A stretch of DNA of 64,000 nucleotides from Ichthyocystis sparus (GCF_900078755.1 NZ_FKIH01000004.1), one strand, 5' to 3'; shown: positions 1 through 9,150, counted from the stretch's first letter. Notes: a model not told the origin generated them from the sequence alone. Program-made: numbers and translations.

Positions 1-165
1 GGACATAATTTGCAGGAACACTCTGTTGTTTTGATTCGGGGTGGTCGTGTTAAGGATCTTCCCGGTGTTAGATACCACACGGTGCGGGGTTCTTTTGATA
101 CGCAGGGTGTTAAGGATAGAAGGAAGGCGCGTTCCAAGTATGGTGCGAAGATGCCCAAGAAATAG
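1..165 (+). CDS. rpsL: 30S ribosomal protein S12, C-terminal part (5' end outside window)
   Basis: Frame 1 is open from the first base and ends at TAG 163-165, giving the last 54 residues of S12. The conserved decoding-centre segment GGRVKDLPGVRYH is visible. It carries the Lys and Pro of the streptomycin-response region in their usual wild-type form, and the Asp that is methylthiolated in many bacteria. The tail KYGAKMPKK is typical for the family. It is the first gene of the str operon, followed 38 bp later by rpsG. Confidence 0.97.
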   Translation, partial: GHNLQEHSVVLIRGGRVKDLPGVRYHTVRGSFDTQGVKDRRKARSKYGAKMPKK

Positions 166-203
166 TTGTTGTCTGAGAGTGCTTTGTTTAAGGGGAAGTT
201 TTT

Positions 204-674
204 ATGCCGCGTCGTAGGGAGGTTCCGGTTCGTGAGATCATGCCTGATCCGAAGTTTAGTTCGGTTGAGGTGTCGAAGTTTGTGAATGTGTTGATGACCC
301 GTGGTAAGAAGTCCGTGGCGGAGAGAATTGTTTATGGTGCTTTTGGCATCATAGAGGGCCGTTTTGGTAAGGTTCCTTTGGATATTTTTTCATCTGCCGT
401 TTCCAATGTGAAGCCGGTTGTTGAAGTTAAGTCTCGTCGTGTTGGTGGAGCTAACTATCAAGTTCCTGTTGAAGTTTGCTCTTCGCGTCGTACTGCTTTA
501 TCTATGCGTTGGTTGAAGGAGGCTGCTCAAAAACGTTCTGAGAAATCCATGGTGCTTCGTTTGGCTCAAGAATTGTTGGAAGCTTCTGAAGGTCGAGGTG
601 CTGCTGTGAAAAAGCGTGATGAAGTTCATCGTATGGCGGAGGCTAATAAGGCATTTTCCCATTACCGTTTCTAG
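204..674 (+). CDS. rpsG: 30S ribosomal protein S7
   Basis: 156 residues, the usual length of bacterial S7. The protein starts MPRRREVP and ends with the typical AFSHYRF tail. S7 nucleates assembly of the 3' major domain of 16S rRNA (the 30S head) and lines the E site. The ATG at 204 follows a GGGGAAG Shine-Dalgarno (193-199). It lies between rpsL and fusA in classical str-operon order; in E. coli S7 is the translational repressor of this operon, but I cannot confirm that here. Confidence 0.98.
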   Translation: MPRRREVPVREIMPDPKFSSVEVSKFVNVLMTRGKKSVAERIVYGAFGIIEGRFGKVPLDIFSSAVSNVKPVVEVKSRRVGGANYQVPVEVCSSRRTALSMRWLKEAAQKRSEKSMVLRLAQELLEASEGRGAAVKKRDEVHRMAEANKAFSHYRF

Positions 675-703
675 TTTATGCAAGTTAAGTTTGGAGATTT
701 TTT

Positions 704-2803
704 GTGGCTCGTAATGTTCCTATACGGCGCTATCGTAATATAGGTATTTCTGCGCATATTGATGCTGGAAAGACAACGACAACGGAACGCATCCTGTTTT
801 ACACCGGTGTTAATCATAAGATCGGAGAGGTTCATGATGGTGCTGCCACTATGGATTGGATGCCCCAGGAGCAGGAGAGAGGTATTACTATTACCTCCGC
901 TGCAACTACTTGTTTTTGGTCTGGGATGGCTAATGATTATCCGAAGCATCGTATCAACATTATAGATACCCCAGGTCACGTTGACTTTACCATTGAAGTT
1001 GAGCGGTCGATGCGTGTTTTGGACGGTGCTTGTATGGTTTATTGTGCAGTTGGCGCCGTACAGCCACAGTCTGAGACAGTTTGGCGTCAGGCCAACAAGT
1101 ACAAGGTTCCTCGTCTTGCCTTCGTAAATAAGATGGACCGTTCAGGTGCGAATTTTATGCGGGTCTATGATCAGATGCGCGATAGGCTTTGTGCTAATCC
1201 AGTACCACTTCAATTGCCCATTGGAGCCGAGGAACAATTTCGCGGTGTAGTGGATTTGGTCAAAATGAGGGGCATCATATGGGACGATTCAAGTCAAGGC
1301 ACCAAATTTGAGTATGTTGATATACCAGAATTTGTGGCAGATGAGGCTATTGAGTGGCATGAAAAGCTCCTAGAGGCTGCTGCTGAGGCTGATGAAGATA
1401 CTATGAATAAGTATCTAGAGTCTGGTTCTTTAACCGAAGAGGAGATTAAGTCCGCGCTTCGCGCACGTACCATTGCCGGAGAGGTTGTACCCATGTTGTG
1501 TGGCAGTGCCTTTAAGAATAAGGGTGTACAGGCCATGTTGGATGCAATTCTCGACTATTTGCCGTCGCCTGTTGATATTCCTCCCGTTCAAGGTGTGGAT
1601 GATAACGGTGAAGCTGTGACCAGGGAGTCATCTGATGAGGCCCCTTTCTCTGCCTTGGCCTTTAAGATAATGACAGATCCGTACGTTGGTCAGTTGACAT
1701 TCTTTCGTGTTTACTCAGGTGTTATGACCTCTGGTGATACTGTTCTTAATCCCATTAAGGGGCGCAAGGAGCGAATTGGTAGGATTTTGCAGATGCATGC
1801 TGATCAACGTGAGGAGATTAAGAAAGTTTTTTCTGGTGATATTGCCGCTGCCGTTGGCCTAAAGGACTGTATAACTGGTGAAACTCTGTGCTCTCAAGAT
1901 CATCCAGTTACTCTTGAAAGGATGGAATTTCCTGATCCTGTTATCCATGTTGCGGTAGAACCGAAGACTAAGAATGATCAGGAGAAGATGGGAATTGCTC
2001 TGGGGAGACTGGCCCAAGAAGATCCTTCCTTTGTGGTTAGGACTGATGCTGAATCTGGGCAAACGATTATTTCTGGCATGGGTGAGCTCCACTTAGAGAT
2101 TATTGTTGATCGTATGAAGCGAGAGTTTGGTGTTGAGGCTAATGTTGGGGCTCCTCAGGTAGCTTATAGAGAGACCATTAAAGGTACGATTAGTCAAGAA
2201 GGTAAGTTTATCAAGCAATCTGGTGGTCGCGGTCAGTATGGTCATGTATGGTTGAAGATAGAGCCTAAGAATCCAGGGGATGGATTTGAGTTTGTTGATG
2301 CGATTAAGGGAGGCGTTGTTCCTAAAGATTATATTCCGGCTGTTCAGAAGGGATTGAACGAAGCTTTAACTGCAGGTGTTGTTGCTGGATATCCAGTTGT
2401 TGATGTAAAGGTAACCCTTTTTGACGGCTCTTATCATGAGGTTGATTCTAATGAGAATGCGTTTAGAATGGCTGCTATATTTGCCTTTAAAGATGCTATG
2501 CGCAAGGCCTTACCAATATTGTTGGAGCCGATTATGGCCGTTGAAGTTGAAACTCCGGAAGATTTTATGGGCAACGTCATGGGTGATCTTTCTAGTCGCA
2601 GGGGAACAATAGTTGGTATGGGGGATGTATACGGCGCTTTGAAGTTAGTAAAATGTGATTTGCCTTTGGCTGAAATGTTTGGTTACTCTACAGATTTGCG
2701 TTCGTTAACTCAAGGTAGGGCAACTTACATCATGGAGTTTAAGCACTATTCAGAGGCTCCTAAGAGCGTCGTTGAATCTATTGTTAATCGTAAAAAGGGT
2801 TAG
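704..2803 (+). CDS. fusA: Elongation factor G
   Basis: 699 residues, normal for EF-G. This translational GTPase drives translocation of tRNA and mRNA and, with RRF, ribosome recycling. GTP-binding motifs are intact: AHIDAGKTT (G1, about residues 17-25), DTPGHVDF (G3, about 88-95) and NKMD (G4, about 142-145). Domain IV and V sequence continues to the end. The start is GTG at 704, preceded by GGAG (692-695); no in-frame ATG gives the conserved MARN start. Codon use is T-ending and resembles rpsG, unlike the next gene tuf. Confidence 0.98.
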   Translation: MARNVPIRRYRNIGISAHIDAGKTTTTERILFYTGVNHKIGEVHDGAATMDWMPQEQERGITITSAATTCFWSGMANDYPKHRINIIDTPGHVDFTIEVERSMRVLDGACMVYCAVGAVQPQSETVWRQANKYKVPRLAFVNKMDRSGANFMRVYDQMRDRLCANPVPLQLPIGAEEQFRGVVDLVKMRGIIWDDSSQGTKFEYVDIPEFVADEAIEWHEKLLEAAAEADEDTMNKYLESGSLTEEEIKSALRARTIAGEVVPMLCGSAFKNKGVQAMLDAILDYLPSPVDIPPVQGVDDNGEAVTRESSDEAPFSALAFKIMTDPYVGQLTFFRVYSGVMTSGDTVLNPIKGRKERIGRILQMHADQREEIKKVFSGDIAAAVGLKDCITGETLCSQDHPVTLERMEFPDPVIHVAVEPKTKNDQEKMGIALGRLAQEDPSFVVRTDAESGQTIISGMGELHLEIIVDRMKREFGVEANVGAPQVAYRETIKGTISQEGKFIKQSGGRGQYGHVWLKIEPKNPGDGFEFVDAIKGGVVPKDYIPAVQKGLNEALTAGVVAGYPVVDVKVTLFDGSYHEVDSNENAFRMAAIFAFKDAMRKALPILLEPIMAVEVETPEDFMGNVMGDLSSRRGTIVGMGDVYGALKLVKCDLPLAEMFGYSTDLRSLTQGRATYIMEFKHYSEAPKSVVESIVNRKKG

Positions 2804-2824
2804 GATTTTTCAGGAGAGTTTCTT

Positions 2825-4009
2825 ATGGCTAAGGCTAAGTTTGAGCGTACGAAGCCGCACGTTAATGTGGGTACGATAGGGCACGTTGATCATGGGAAGA
2901 CGACGTTGACGGCGGCGTTGACGACGATACTGAGCAAGGTGTATGGCGGAGAGATTAGAGGATACGATCAGATTGACAATGCTCCTGAGGAGAAAGCTAG
3001 AGGCATAACGATAAATACATCGCACGTTGAGTATATGACGGAAGCGAGGCACTATGCGCACGTTGATTGTCCTGGTCATGCTGATTATGTGAAGAACATG
3101 ATAACTGGTGCTGCGCAGATGGATGGAGCGATATTGGTGGTTTCAGCTGCTGATGGGCCTATGCCGCAGACAAGGGAGCATATATTGTTGGCGAGGCAGG
3201 TAGGTGTGCCTAGCATAGTTGTGTTTTTGAACAAATGCGACATGGTGGATGACTCTGAGTTACTAGAGTTAGTAGAGATAGAGGTTAGGGAGTTATTAAC
3301 GAAGTACGATTTTCCTGGCGACGACGTACCTTTGATAAAGGGTTCTGCGGTTAAGGCGTTAGAGGGTGACAAGAGTGATATAGGTGAGAAGGCGGTGATG
3401 GATTTGGCTAAGGCGTTGGATAGTTATATACCGACTCCTGTTAGGGTTGTGGACCAGCCGTTTTTGATGCCGATAGAGGATGTATTTTCGATATCAGGTA
3501 GGGGTACCGTAGTAACAGGTAGAGTTGAGAGAGGTATTTTGCGTGTTAACGAGGAGATAGAGATAGTTGGTTTACGTGACACGCAGAAGACGATTTGTAC
3601 TGGTGTGGAGATGTTTCGCAAGTTATTAGATGAGGGGCGTGCTGGTGACAATGTTGGGGTATTGTTGAGGGGTACGAAGAGGGATGATGTTGAGAGGGGT
3701 CAGGTGTTATCGAAGCCTGGTTCTATAACTCCGCACACGGTGTTTGATGCTGAGGTATATGTTTTATCGAAGGAGGAGGGTGGTAGGCACACGCCTTTTT
3801 TCAATGGATATAGGCCGCAATTTTATTTTAGGACGACGGATGTTACTGGATCGATTTCGTTTGAGGGTGACATGGTGATACCAGGGGACAATGTTACGAT
3901 GCGAGTTGAGTTAATAGCGCCTATTGCTATGGAAGAGGGTGTACACTTTGCGGTTCGTGAAGGTGGAAAAACCGTCGGAGCAGGTGTCGTTACTAAAGTT
4001 ATTAAATAA
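2825..4009 (+). CDS. tuf: Elongation factor Tu
   Basis: 394 residues. It delivers aminoacyl-tRNA to the ribosome as a GTP complex. Motifs: GHVDHGKTT (about 19-27), DCPGHADY (about 81-88) and NKCD (about 136-139), followed by the two beta-barrel domains ending VVTKVIK. The ATG at 2825 has CAGGAGAG upstream (2810-2817). Protein sequence is normal, but codon choice is not: by hand count about 19 of 26 Ile codons are ATA and about 18 of 29 Thr codons are ACG, whereas adjacent fusA and rpsG prefer ATT and mixed Thr codons. The last ~20 codons look host-like again. Betaproteobacteria usually carry a second tuf; none is in this window. Confidence 0.98.
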   Translation: MAKAKFERTKPHVNVGTIGHVDHGKTTLTAALTTILSKVYGGEIRGYDQIDNAPEEKARGITINTSHVEYMTEARHYAHVDCPGHADYVKNMITGAAQMDGAILVVSAADGPMPQTREHILLARQVGVPSIVVFLNKCDMVDDSELLELVEIEVRELLTKYDFPGDDVPLIKGSAVKALEGDKSDIGEKAVMDLAKALDSYIPTPVRVVDQPFLMPIEDVFSISGRGTVVTGRVERGILRVNEEIEIVGLRDTQKTICTGVEMFRKLLDEGRAGDNVGVLLRGTKRDDVERGQVLSKPGSITPHTVFDAEVYVLSKEEGGRHTPFFNGYRPQFYFRTTDVTGSISFEGDMVIPGDNVTMRVELIAPIAMEEGVHFAVREGGKTVGAGVVTKVIK

Positions 4010-4029
4010 AGAGAGTAAAGAGGTTTTTG

Positions 4030-4371
4030 ATGAAGCAGGAAAAGCATAAGCTTTTGAAGAAGGAAAAGCAGAAGATCCGGATACGCTTGAAGGCTTTTGA
4101 CTATCGTTTGATAGATCAATCGGCTGCTGAGATTGTAGATACAGCAAAGAGGACAGGAGCCGTTGTTTGCGGTCCTATACCATTGCCTACGCGTATAGAA
4201 CGCTATAATTTTTTGCGTTCCCCTCATGTTAATAAAACAGCCAGGGATCAGTTTGAAATGCGTACTCATCTTAGGTTGATGGATATAATAGAGCCTACCG
4301 ATAAGACAGTTGATGCTTTGATGAAGCTTGATTTACCCGCTGGCGTGGATGTTGAAATCAAACTTCAATAG
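4030..4371 (+). CDS. rpsJ: 30S ribosomal protein S10 with a lysine-rich N-terminal extension
   Basis: 113 residues, about 10 more than the usual 103. The core from KIRIRLKAFDYRLID to DVEIKLQ is standard. S10 sits in the 30S head and, as NusE, pairs with NusB in transcription antitermination. ATG 4030 is chosen because AAAGAGG (4017-4023) is correctly spaced; a TTG three bases upstream is the alternative. The extra N-terminus KQEKHKLLKKEK is highly basic. The gene overlaps the convergent mrcA end by 14 bp. It is separated from its normal downstream partner rplC by about 16.8 kb. Confidence 0.96.
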   Translation: MKQEKHKLLKKEKQKIRIRLKAFDYRLIDQSAAEIVDTAKRTGAVVCGPIPLPTRIERYNFLRSPHVNKTARDQFEMRTHLRLMDIIEPTDKTVDALMKLDLPAGVDVEIKLQ

Positions 4372-6538
4372 TTGATCTTTCCATGATTACAGGAAGGGAT
4401 TTTCTCTCTCCTTCCTGTTCCTCTGTCCCATTATCCTTATCTTCTAACTCCAGAACCTGCTTGGTGTACTCAGTCCACGGTGGTAGTGCCGTTTGGCTTC
4501 CGTACTCGTTCTTACCAAGTGGATGGGGCGAATCAAAGCCAACCCAGGTTACAGTCACAATATTGCCTGCATATCCGCAGAACCATGTGTCTATAGAGTC
4601 GTTTGTAGTTCCAGTTTTTCCTGCTATGTTTTTTCCTTCTAAATAGCGAAGTGCGCTGCGTCCAGTTCCATCAGTTATGGTTTTGTGTAACATCATATCT
4701 ATCTGGTTAGCTACTTGTGGTGAAAGAACTTCCTCCTCTGTGGAGGTACTACGCTGAGCGTCGTAAATTATATTTCCGTGAGAATCAGTAACTTTTTCAA
4801 TTAGATACGGATTAATTTTTATGCCATTATGTGCAAATATGCTATATGCTCTTAGCATTTGCCATGGAGTAACCAAGCCAGACCCAAGAACCATGGTAAG
4901 ATAAGGGGGCTGTTTTCTGATATTTAATCCAAACCTGTGCAATATGTTTCTTGCTTTGTCAATGCCTACAAATTGCAAAATTTTTACAGAAGGCACATTC
5001 CTAGATTCAGCCAGCGCTTGCCACATTGTTATTTCACCTTTGAAATTCTTATCAAAATTACGTGGGGTCCACGGAGTACTTCCAGTCTCTTTGGCTGTAA
5101 ACGAAATTGGAGAGTCATCTATTATTGTTTCAGGGGAGTATCCCTCTTCTAGAGCAGCTGTATATATAAGCGGCTTTATGCTAGACCCCGGTTGACGCCA
5201 AGCTTGAGTTACATGATTGAACTTGTTTCTATTTTCAGAAAAGCCACCACATAACGCTAAAATTGCACCACTGCTTACATCCTCTGATACAAGTGCACTT
5301 TCTGCCTTAGGTAGACCAGTGGCCCTCCAGATGTCATTTCCTGTTTTTCTTATATACATTACGTCACCCCTGCTAACTACAAATTTATTTTTCTTGCCAC
5401 GTAGTCTGTCTAATTCACTTCCTAGTATCATTGTTTTTTTACCTCCCCGTACAATTAGATGCACGGCATTGTCAGTAACTTTGGTTACTACAGATGGAAC
5501 TAGTGGTGGGTAGATATGAAATTGGTCTAGCTGCTTTTGTACCGATATATTAGAGTCGAGCTCTATTCGTCCTGAAATTCCTGTAAACTCGTGTCTTTCA
5601 GTGTAGAGTATTAGATTATGTCGTAACGCGGCATTAGCAATTTTTTGGTAATCCTTACGTATAGTAGTGTATACATTGAATCCCTTTTGATATATCTCCT
5701 GCCCATATTCTGCATAAAGAAATTGCCTTGCCATTTCCGCAACATAGCTCGCTGTAACCTCATATTTTTGCTCATGTTGGTTTATAATGGGACGTTTGCT
5801 GAGTGCATTTTTGTACTGGGTAGGAGAAATATAACCTAGGTCCAACATACGTCCTAATACATATCTTCGTCTCGATATAGCACGAGACAAGTTTGTAATG
5901 GGATTATACGTTGATGGAGCCTTTGGTAGACCAGCTAGTAAGGCTATCTCTGAAAGATTTAACTGCGATAGAGTTTTTCCAAAATAGGATTCCGCAGCCG
6001 CAGAGAATCCATAGGCACGGTTTCCTAAGTATATCTTGTTTATATATAGCTCCAAAATTTGGTTTTTTTCAAGAGTTGCATCAATTTTAAATGCCATGAG
6101 CATTTCATAGTATTTCCTCTTGTAAGTTCTTTCTGAGGTGAAGAAGAAATTTTTTGCTACTTGCATAGTAATAGTACTGGCACCTTGTAGGTGTTTTCCT
6201 TCCAAATTGAAAATAAGTGCACGTACAACACCCTGCCAATCAACACCCGGGTGTTTATAGAAACGATCATCCTCAGCAGCTAGTATTGCCTCCTTGAGGA
6301 GTATAGGTACATCACCAATGGGGACAATATCGCTCTTCTTAGTGGCGTATTCTGCTATTAGGATACCGTCCGATGTAAAAATTCTCAGAGGTATTTCTGG
6401 AGTAGCATTTTTTAGTTTTTCCAATGAAGGAAGCTGTTTAGAAGTTAATGTTATTAATATAGCTAGGGATAAAAATAATGCTATGGCGATGCCGACAATA
6501 ACGGAGACAATAATCGAAACAGTACGAAATAGCTTCAT
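4358..6538 (-). CDS. mrcA: Penicillin-binding protein 1A (bifunctional transglycosylase/transpeptidase)
   Basis: 726 residues, shorter than many PBP1A proteins. It polymerises and cross-links peptidoglycan at the inner membrane. An N-terminal membrane anchor lies at about residues 7-32. The glycosyltransferase motif EDDRFYKHPG is at about 89-98. Transpeptidase motifs are the SxxK serine in PGSSIKP, the SRN triad element in ESRNVPS, and KTGTT at about 641. The C-terminus is short and acidic. The gene is divergent from pilMNOPQ (166 bp between starts), the usual ponA/mrcA-pil arrangement of beta- and gammaproteobacteria. Its 3' end runs 14 bp into rpsJ. Confidence 0.95.
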   Translation of the reverse strand: MKLFRTVSIIVSVIVGIAIALFLSLAILITLTSKQLPSLEKLKNATPEIPLRIFTSDGILIAEYATKKSDIVPIGDVPILLKEAILAAEDDRFYKHPGVDWQGVVRALIFNLEGKHLQGASTITMQVAKNFFFTSERTYKRKYYEMLMAFKIDATLEKNQILELYINKIYLGNRAYGFSAAAESYFGKTLSQLNLSEIALLAGLPKAPSTYNPITNLSRAISRRRYVLGRMLDLGYISPTQYKNALSKRPIINQHEQKYEVTASYVAEMARQFLYAEYGQEIYQKGFNVYTTIRKDYQKIANAALRHNLILYTERHEFTGISGRIELDSNISVQKQLDQFHIYPPLVPSVVTKVTDNAVHLIVRGGKKTMILGSELDRLRGKKNKFVVSRGDVMYIRKTGNDIWRATGLPKAESALVSEDVSSGAILALCGGFSENRNKFNHVTQAWRQPGSSIKPLIYTAALEEGYSPETIIDDSPISFTAKETGSTPWTPRNFDKNFKGEITMWQALAESRNVPSVKILQFVGIDKARNILHRFGLNIRKQPPYLTMVLGSGLVTPWQMLRAYSIFAHNGIKINPYLIEKVTDSHGNIIYDAQRSTSTEEEVLSPQVANQIDMMLHKTITDGTGRSALRYLEGKNIAGKTGTTNDSIDTWFCGYAGNIVTVTWVGFDSPHPLGKNEYGSQTALPPWTEYTKQVLELEDKDNGTEEQEGERKSLPVIMERSTIEV

Positions 6539-6704
6539 ATTAATACCCAGTTAATTATTAACCGTATTGTATCCCGAGTTAAGTGGATATTAGCAATGTT
6601 AAAAATCAATCTAGTACCATGTTCTAATGTGGCGGACATATTTTTATAAGGTTATTTATTAACTTATTGTTCAAGTTTGACCAATATATGGTAGCGAAGA
6701 TTTT
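6539..6704. other. Divergent intergenic region mrcA/pilM
   Basis: This 166-bp AT-rich spacer must hold the promoters of mrcA (leftward) and pilM (rightward). A TACAAT box on the minus strand inside AACCGTATTGTATCCC could be the mrcA -10, but no good -35 sits 16-18 bp away. For pilM a TTGACC is visible near 6677, too close to the start codon to be convincing. No tRNA or small ORF is seen. Confidence 0.4.
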
Positions 6705-7811
6705 ATGGAGATATTTAAGAAAACATTGCTCGGTGTCCTTGGAATTGAGACTACCTATACCAGAGCCCTGGGAATTGATATAGGATCATCTGCTGTTAAA
6801 TTTTCTGAGGTTTCTTCTTCGGAAAGTGGCATGCGTATTGAGTCGTATCATATAGAGCCCATTCCAGATGAAGTGGTTTATATGGGCAAGATTGAAGATC
6901 ACTTGGCAGTTGTGGATGCAATAAAGAGAGGTTTGGCATCAAATAATTTTCGTGCCAAAAATAATGCAAGCCTTGCTATAGCGTATTCTATGGCAACTAT
7001 TCGCGAAATGACCATATTTGGCAATTTATCACAAGAAGAATTAGCAGTTAGGGCTTACTCAGAGGCTGTACATGTAACTGGAGGTAGCGTTCATGATTTA
7101 GCCATTGATTTTTGTGAAGATAAAAGCCCTGATAAAGACAAGAGAAAATTTCTACTTGCTATATCTAAGAAAGAAAATGTAGATGATATAGTTTATCTAC
7201 TTAAGGATTCTGGAATTACACCACGCATAATTGACGTAGAGTTGTACGCCTTTCACACTATGTGTATTAGGTTTTTAGAACTTAATCCTCCACTACTTAA
7301 GAAAAGTAATATTTACCTGTTTGTAGAGTTTGGACACTCAAAAACTTTGTTCCTATTCATGCGAGGACAAGAGGTTATATTTGCTAAAGAACAATCATTC
7401 GGATTCGTATCTCTAAGTAGGGAAGTTAAAAGTGAGTTAGATTTAGATTATGCATCAGCTCAGAGAATGATCGCAGGAATTGATAAGGCGCAAGAGAGAT
7501 ACTCAGAAATAATTTTACCTGAATTTATCTCAGAGTGCTGTTCTGTAGTTTATAGGATATTACAACTTTTCTATACCACTACTTCTTTTGTAAATATTAA
7601 TGCTATGTTTATCTCTGGTGGTGGTTCTAGCCTTCCAGGTATAGCAAAAGCTATCAAAAAAGTAGCTGAAGTTGATGTAAAGTCTATGAAGGCTATTTCT
7701 GAAAGAAATTTGTCTTCCTCCATAAGTAAGTCAATGTTCTTTCATGATTTGCCAAGATTGACAACCTCCATAGGAATTGCAATTAGGAATTTGCTTAATG
7801 ATTCTATTTAA
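6705..7811 (+). CDS. pilM: Type IV pilus inner-membrane platform protein PilM
   Basis: 368 residues, actin/FtsA-like fold. PilM is cytoplasmic and binds the N-terminal tail of PilN, linking the pilus motors to the periplasmic PilN-PilO-PilP alignment complex. The nucleotide-binding phosphate-1 motif LGIDIGSSAVKFSE is at about residues 23-36, and a second glycine-rich motif (SGGGSSLPG) is at about 305-313. ATG 6705 has only a weak upstream ribosome-binding site (GCGAAGA). It is the first gene of the pilMNOPQ cluster, and its end overlaps the pilN start by 14 bp. Confidence 0.93.
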   Translation: MEIFKKTLLGVLGIETTYTRALGIDIGSSAVKFSEVSSSESGMRIESYHIEPIPDEVVYMGKIEDHLAVVDAIKRGLASNNFRAKNNASLAIAYSMATIREMTIFGNLSQEELAVRAYSEAVHVTGGSVHDLAIDFCEDKSPDKDKRKFLLAISKKENVDDIVYLLKDSGITPRIIDVELYAFHTMCIRFLELNPPLLKKSNIYLFVEFGHSKTLFLFMRGQEVIFAKEQSFGFVSLSREVKSELDLDYASAQRMIAGIDKAQERYSEIILPEFISECCSVVYRILQLFYTTTSFVNINAMFISGGGSSLPGIAKAIKKVAEVDVKSMKAISERNLSSSISKSMFFHDLPRLTTSIGIAIRNLLNDSI

Positions 7812-8454
7812 TTTACTCCCACACAGGGATATTAAAGAGCAGCACGAAAGACGTATATTCTACGCGTATGTTGCAATTGCCGTCATAGTTTCTGTGATAT
7901 TGAGCTGGTCTGCAAATGAAGTAATATCTTTTTATACTGAACGTCAGAAAGAAAAGGTAGAGTTTTTGAAATCAAAAATTGATTCATTGGGATCGAATAC
8001 AAAATTCATTATAGATCTAAAATCTAAAATAAAAACCATACTAGATAACCATAAAGTTATAAGTAAGATTAATTACGACAAATTGAATATGTTAACTATG
8101 ATAAAAGAGGTTTCTACCGTAGTGCCATATGGTGTTTATTTGCGTAGTTTTGATACTACATCATCGACAAATATTCATATATCCGGTGTGGCTGTGAGTA
8201 ACAAAAGTGTGGCCGATTTTCTAAATAATTTAGCCAAATCTAAAGTTTTTGATACAGTTAATTTGATTCATACTAAAATAATGTACACTAAATTTGGAAT
8301 ATTCCAAGATTTTAAAATTGTAGTTACTGTTAAGATGTCCCACAATTCAGGGGTTTCTGATAAAGTTTATGACGCTTTTGGTGAGGCTAAGAACAAGTTA
8401 GTTAGGGCTATAGGTCCAAGCCCAATGGGTCCAAGCCCAACCCTTAATGGTTAA
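7798..8454 (+). CDS. pilN: Type IV pilus assembly protein PilN
   Basis: 218 residues from ATG 7798 (MILFNLLPHR). This start is preferred because the FNLLPHR motif at the extreme N-terminus is the conserved PilM-binding tail; an upstream in-frame start at 7777 would bury it. One membrane segment lies at about residues 22-42, followed by a periplasmic coiled coil and a ferredoxin-like domain. It dimerises with PilO. The C-terminus carries a small duplication, GPSPMGPSP, from a 15-bp-period direct repeat (8413-8440). PilN overlaps pilM and is followed 11 bp later by pilO. Confidence 0.92.
   Translation: MILFNLLPHRDIKEQHERRIFYAYVAIAVIVSVILSWSANEVISFYTERQKEKVEFLKSKIDSLGSNTKFIIDLKSKIKTILDNHKVISKINYDKLNMLTMIKEVSTVVPYGVYLRSFDTTSSTNIHISGVAVSNKSVADFLNNLAKSKVFDTVNLIHTKIMYTKFGIFQDFKIVVTVKMSHNSGVSDKVYDAFGEAKNKLVRAIGPSPMGPSPTLNG
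8413..8440 (+). repeat. 15-bp-period direct repeat at the pilN 3' end
   Basis: GGTCCAAGCCCAA occurs at 8413-8425 and again at 8428-8440, encoding GPSP twice near the PilN C-terminus. The unit length is a multiple of three, so gain or loss would keep the frame. TTAATGG also repeats just downstream (8444-8450 and 8451-8457). Confidence 0.85.
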
Positions 8455-8465
8455 TGGAGTAGGGA

Positions 8466-9131
8466 ATGTTTTTTGATAATATCGACATTTCATCTTTAGG
8501 TTATGCCCCTTTAAAGTGGCCTAAATCAGTTAGAGTTGCTTCTGTCTTGATTTTGTGTGTCATAGTTTTCTGTGTGTACTATTTGTTTTTTGCTATGTCG
8601 ATGGTAAGCAGTTACTCTGCCATGGAGCTTGAAGAGAAATCACTAAAGAGTAACTATTCTGCGAGGCGTTCTAGTGTCATAAATCTTGAAGAATATAAGA
8701 ATTATTATGAATATTTAGAGAGCAGCTTTGGGGAGCTTATTAAGCAATTCCCAAAGGAATCTCAGATCAAATCGCTGTTGAATAGTCTTAACAAAATAGG
8801 TGTATCTAATAACATGACGTTTTGTTCTTTTGTTCCAGAGAAGAAAGTAAAAAAAGATTTATATATAGAACAGCCAGTTTCCATAGATATGGCAGGTAGC
8901 TACAACGATTTTGCTAATTTCGTGTACCAGGTTGTACTTATGGATAAAGTTGTAGTTTTAGGTGATTTGAGCATTTCTGTTCCCGGAAGTGTTGGTAGTG
9001 CTAATGGTGGTTCTGCATGCGGTAGATCGTTGCCATTACTTAAACCGGGTAAATTGTTGTTCAGTTTTACCGCTACCATTTACGAGATGATAGGTGATAA
9101 GAAAAAAAGTAGTAAAGATAAAAAATTATGA
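8466..9131 (+). CDS. pilO: Type IV pilus assembly protein PilO
   Basis: 221 residues. A single membrane segment at about residues 24-47 (VLILCVIVFCVYYLFFAMS) is followed by a periplasmic coiled coil (about 52-90) and an alpha/beta domain (about 95-205). The Lys/Ser-rich tail ends KKSSKDKKL. PilO pairs with PilN and holds PilP, aligning the inner-membrane platform with the PilQ secretin. ATG 8466 follows GGAGTAGGG (8456-8464), a good if close ribosome-binding site. The 107 bp after the stop codon interrupt an otherwise tightly packed operon. Confidence 0.9.
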   Translation: MFFDNIDISSLGYAPLKWPKSVRVASVLILCVIVFCVYYLFFAMSMVSSYSAMELEEKSLKSNYSARRSSVINLEEYKNYYEYLESSFGELIKQFPKESQIKSLLNSLNKIGVSNNMTFCSFVPEKKVKKDLYIEQPVSIDMAGSYNDFANFVYQVVLMDKVVVLGDLSISVPGSVGSANGGSACGRSLPLLKPGKLLFSFTATIYEMIGDKKKSSKDKKL

Positions 9132-9150
9132 TAGTGTGGTGAATAAGGTT

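Noticed and set aside
4389..4418. Inverted repeat ACAGGAAGG...CCTTCCTGT just after rpsJ as a terminator
   Set aside because: No T tract follows on either strand, and the sequence encodes the C-terminal end of mrcA; chance or weak Rho-type signal is more likely.
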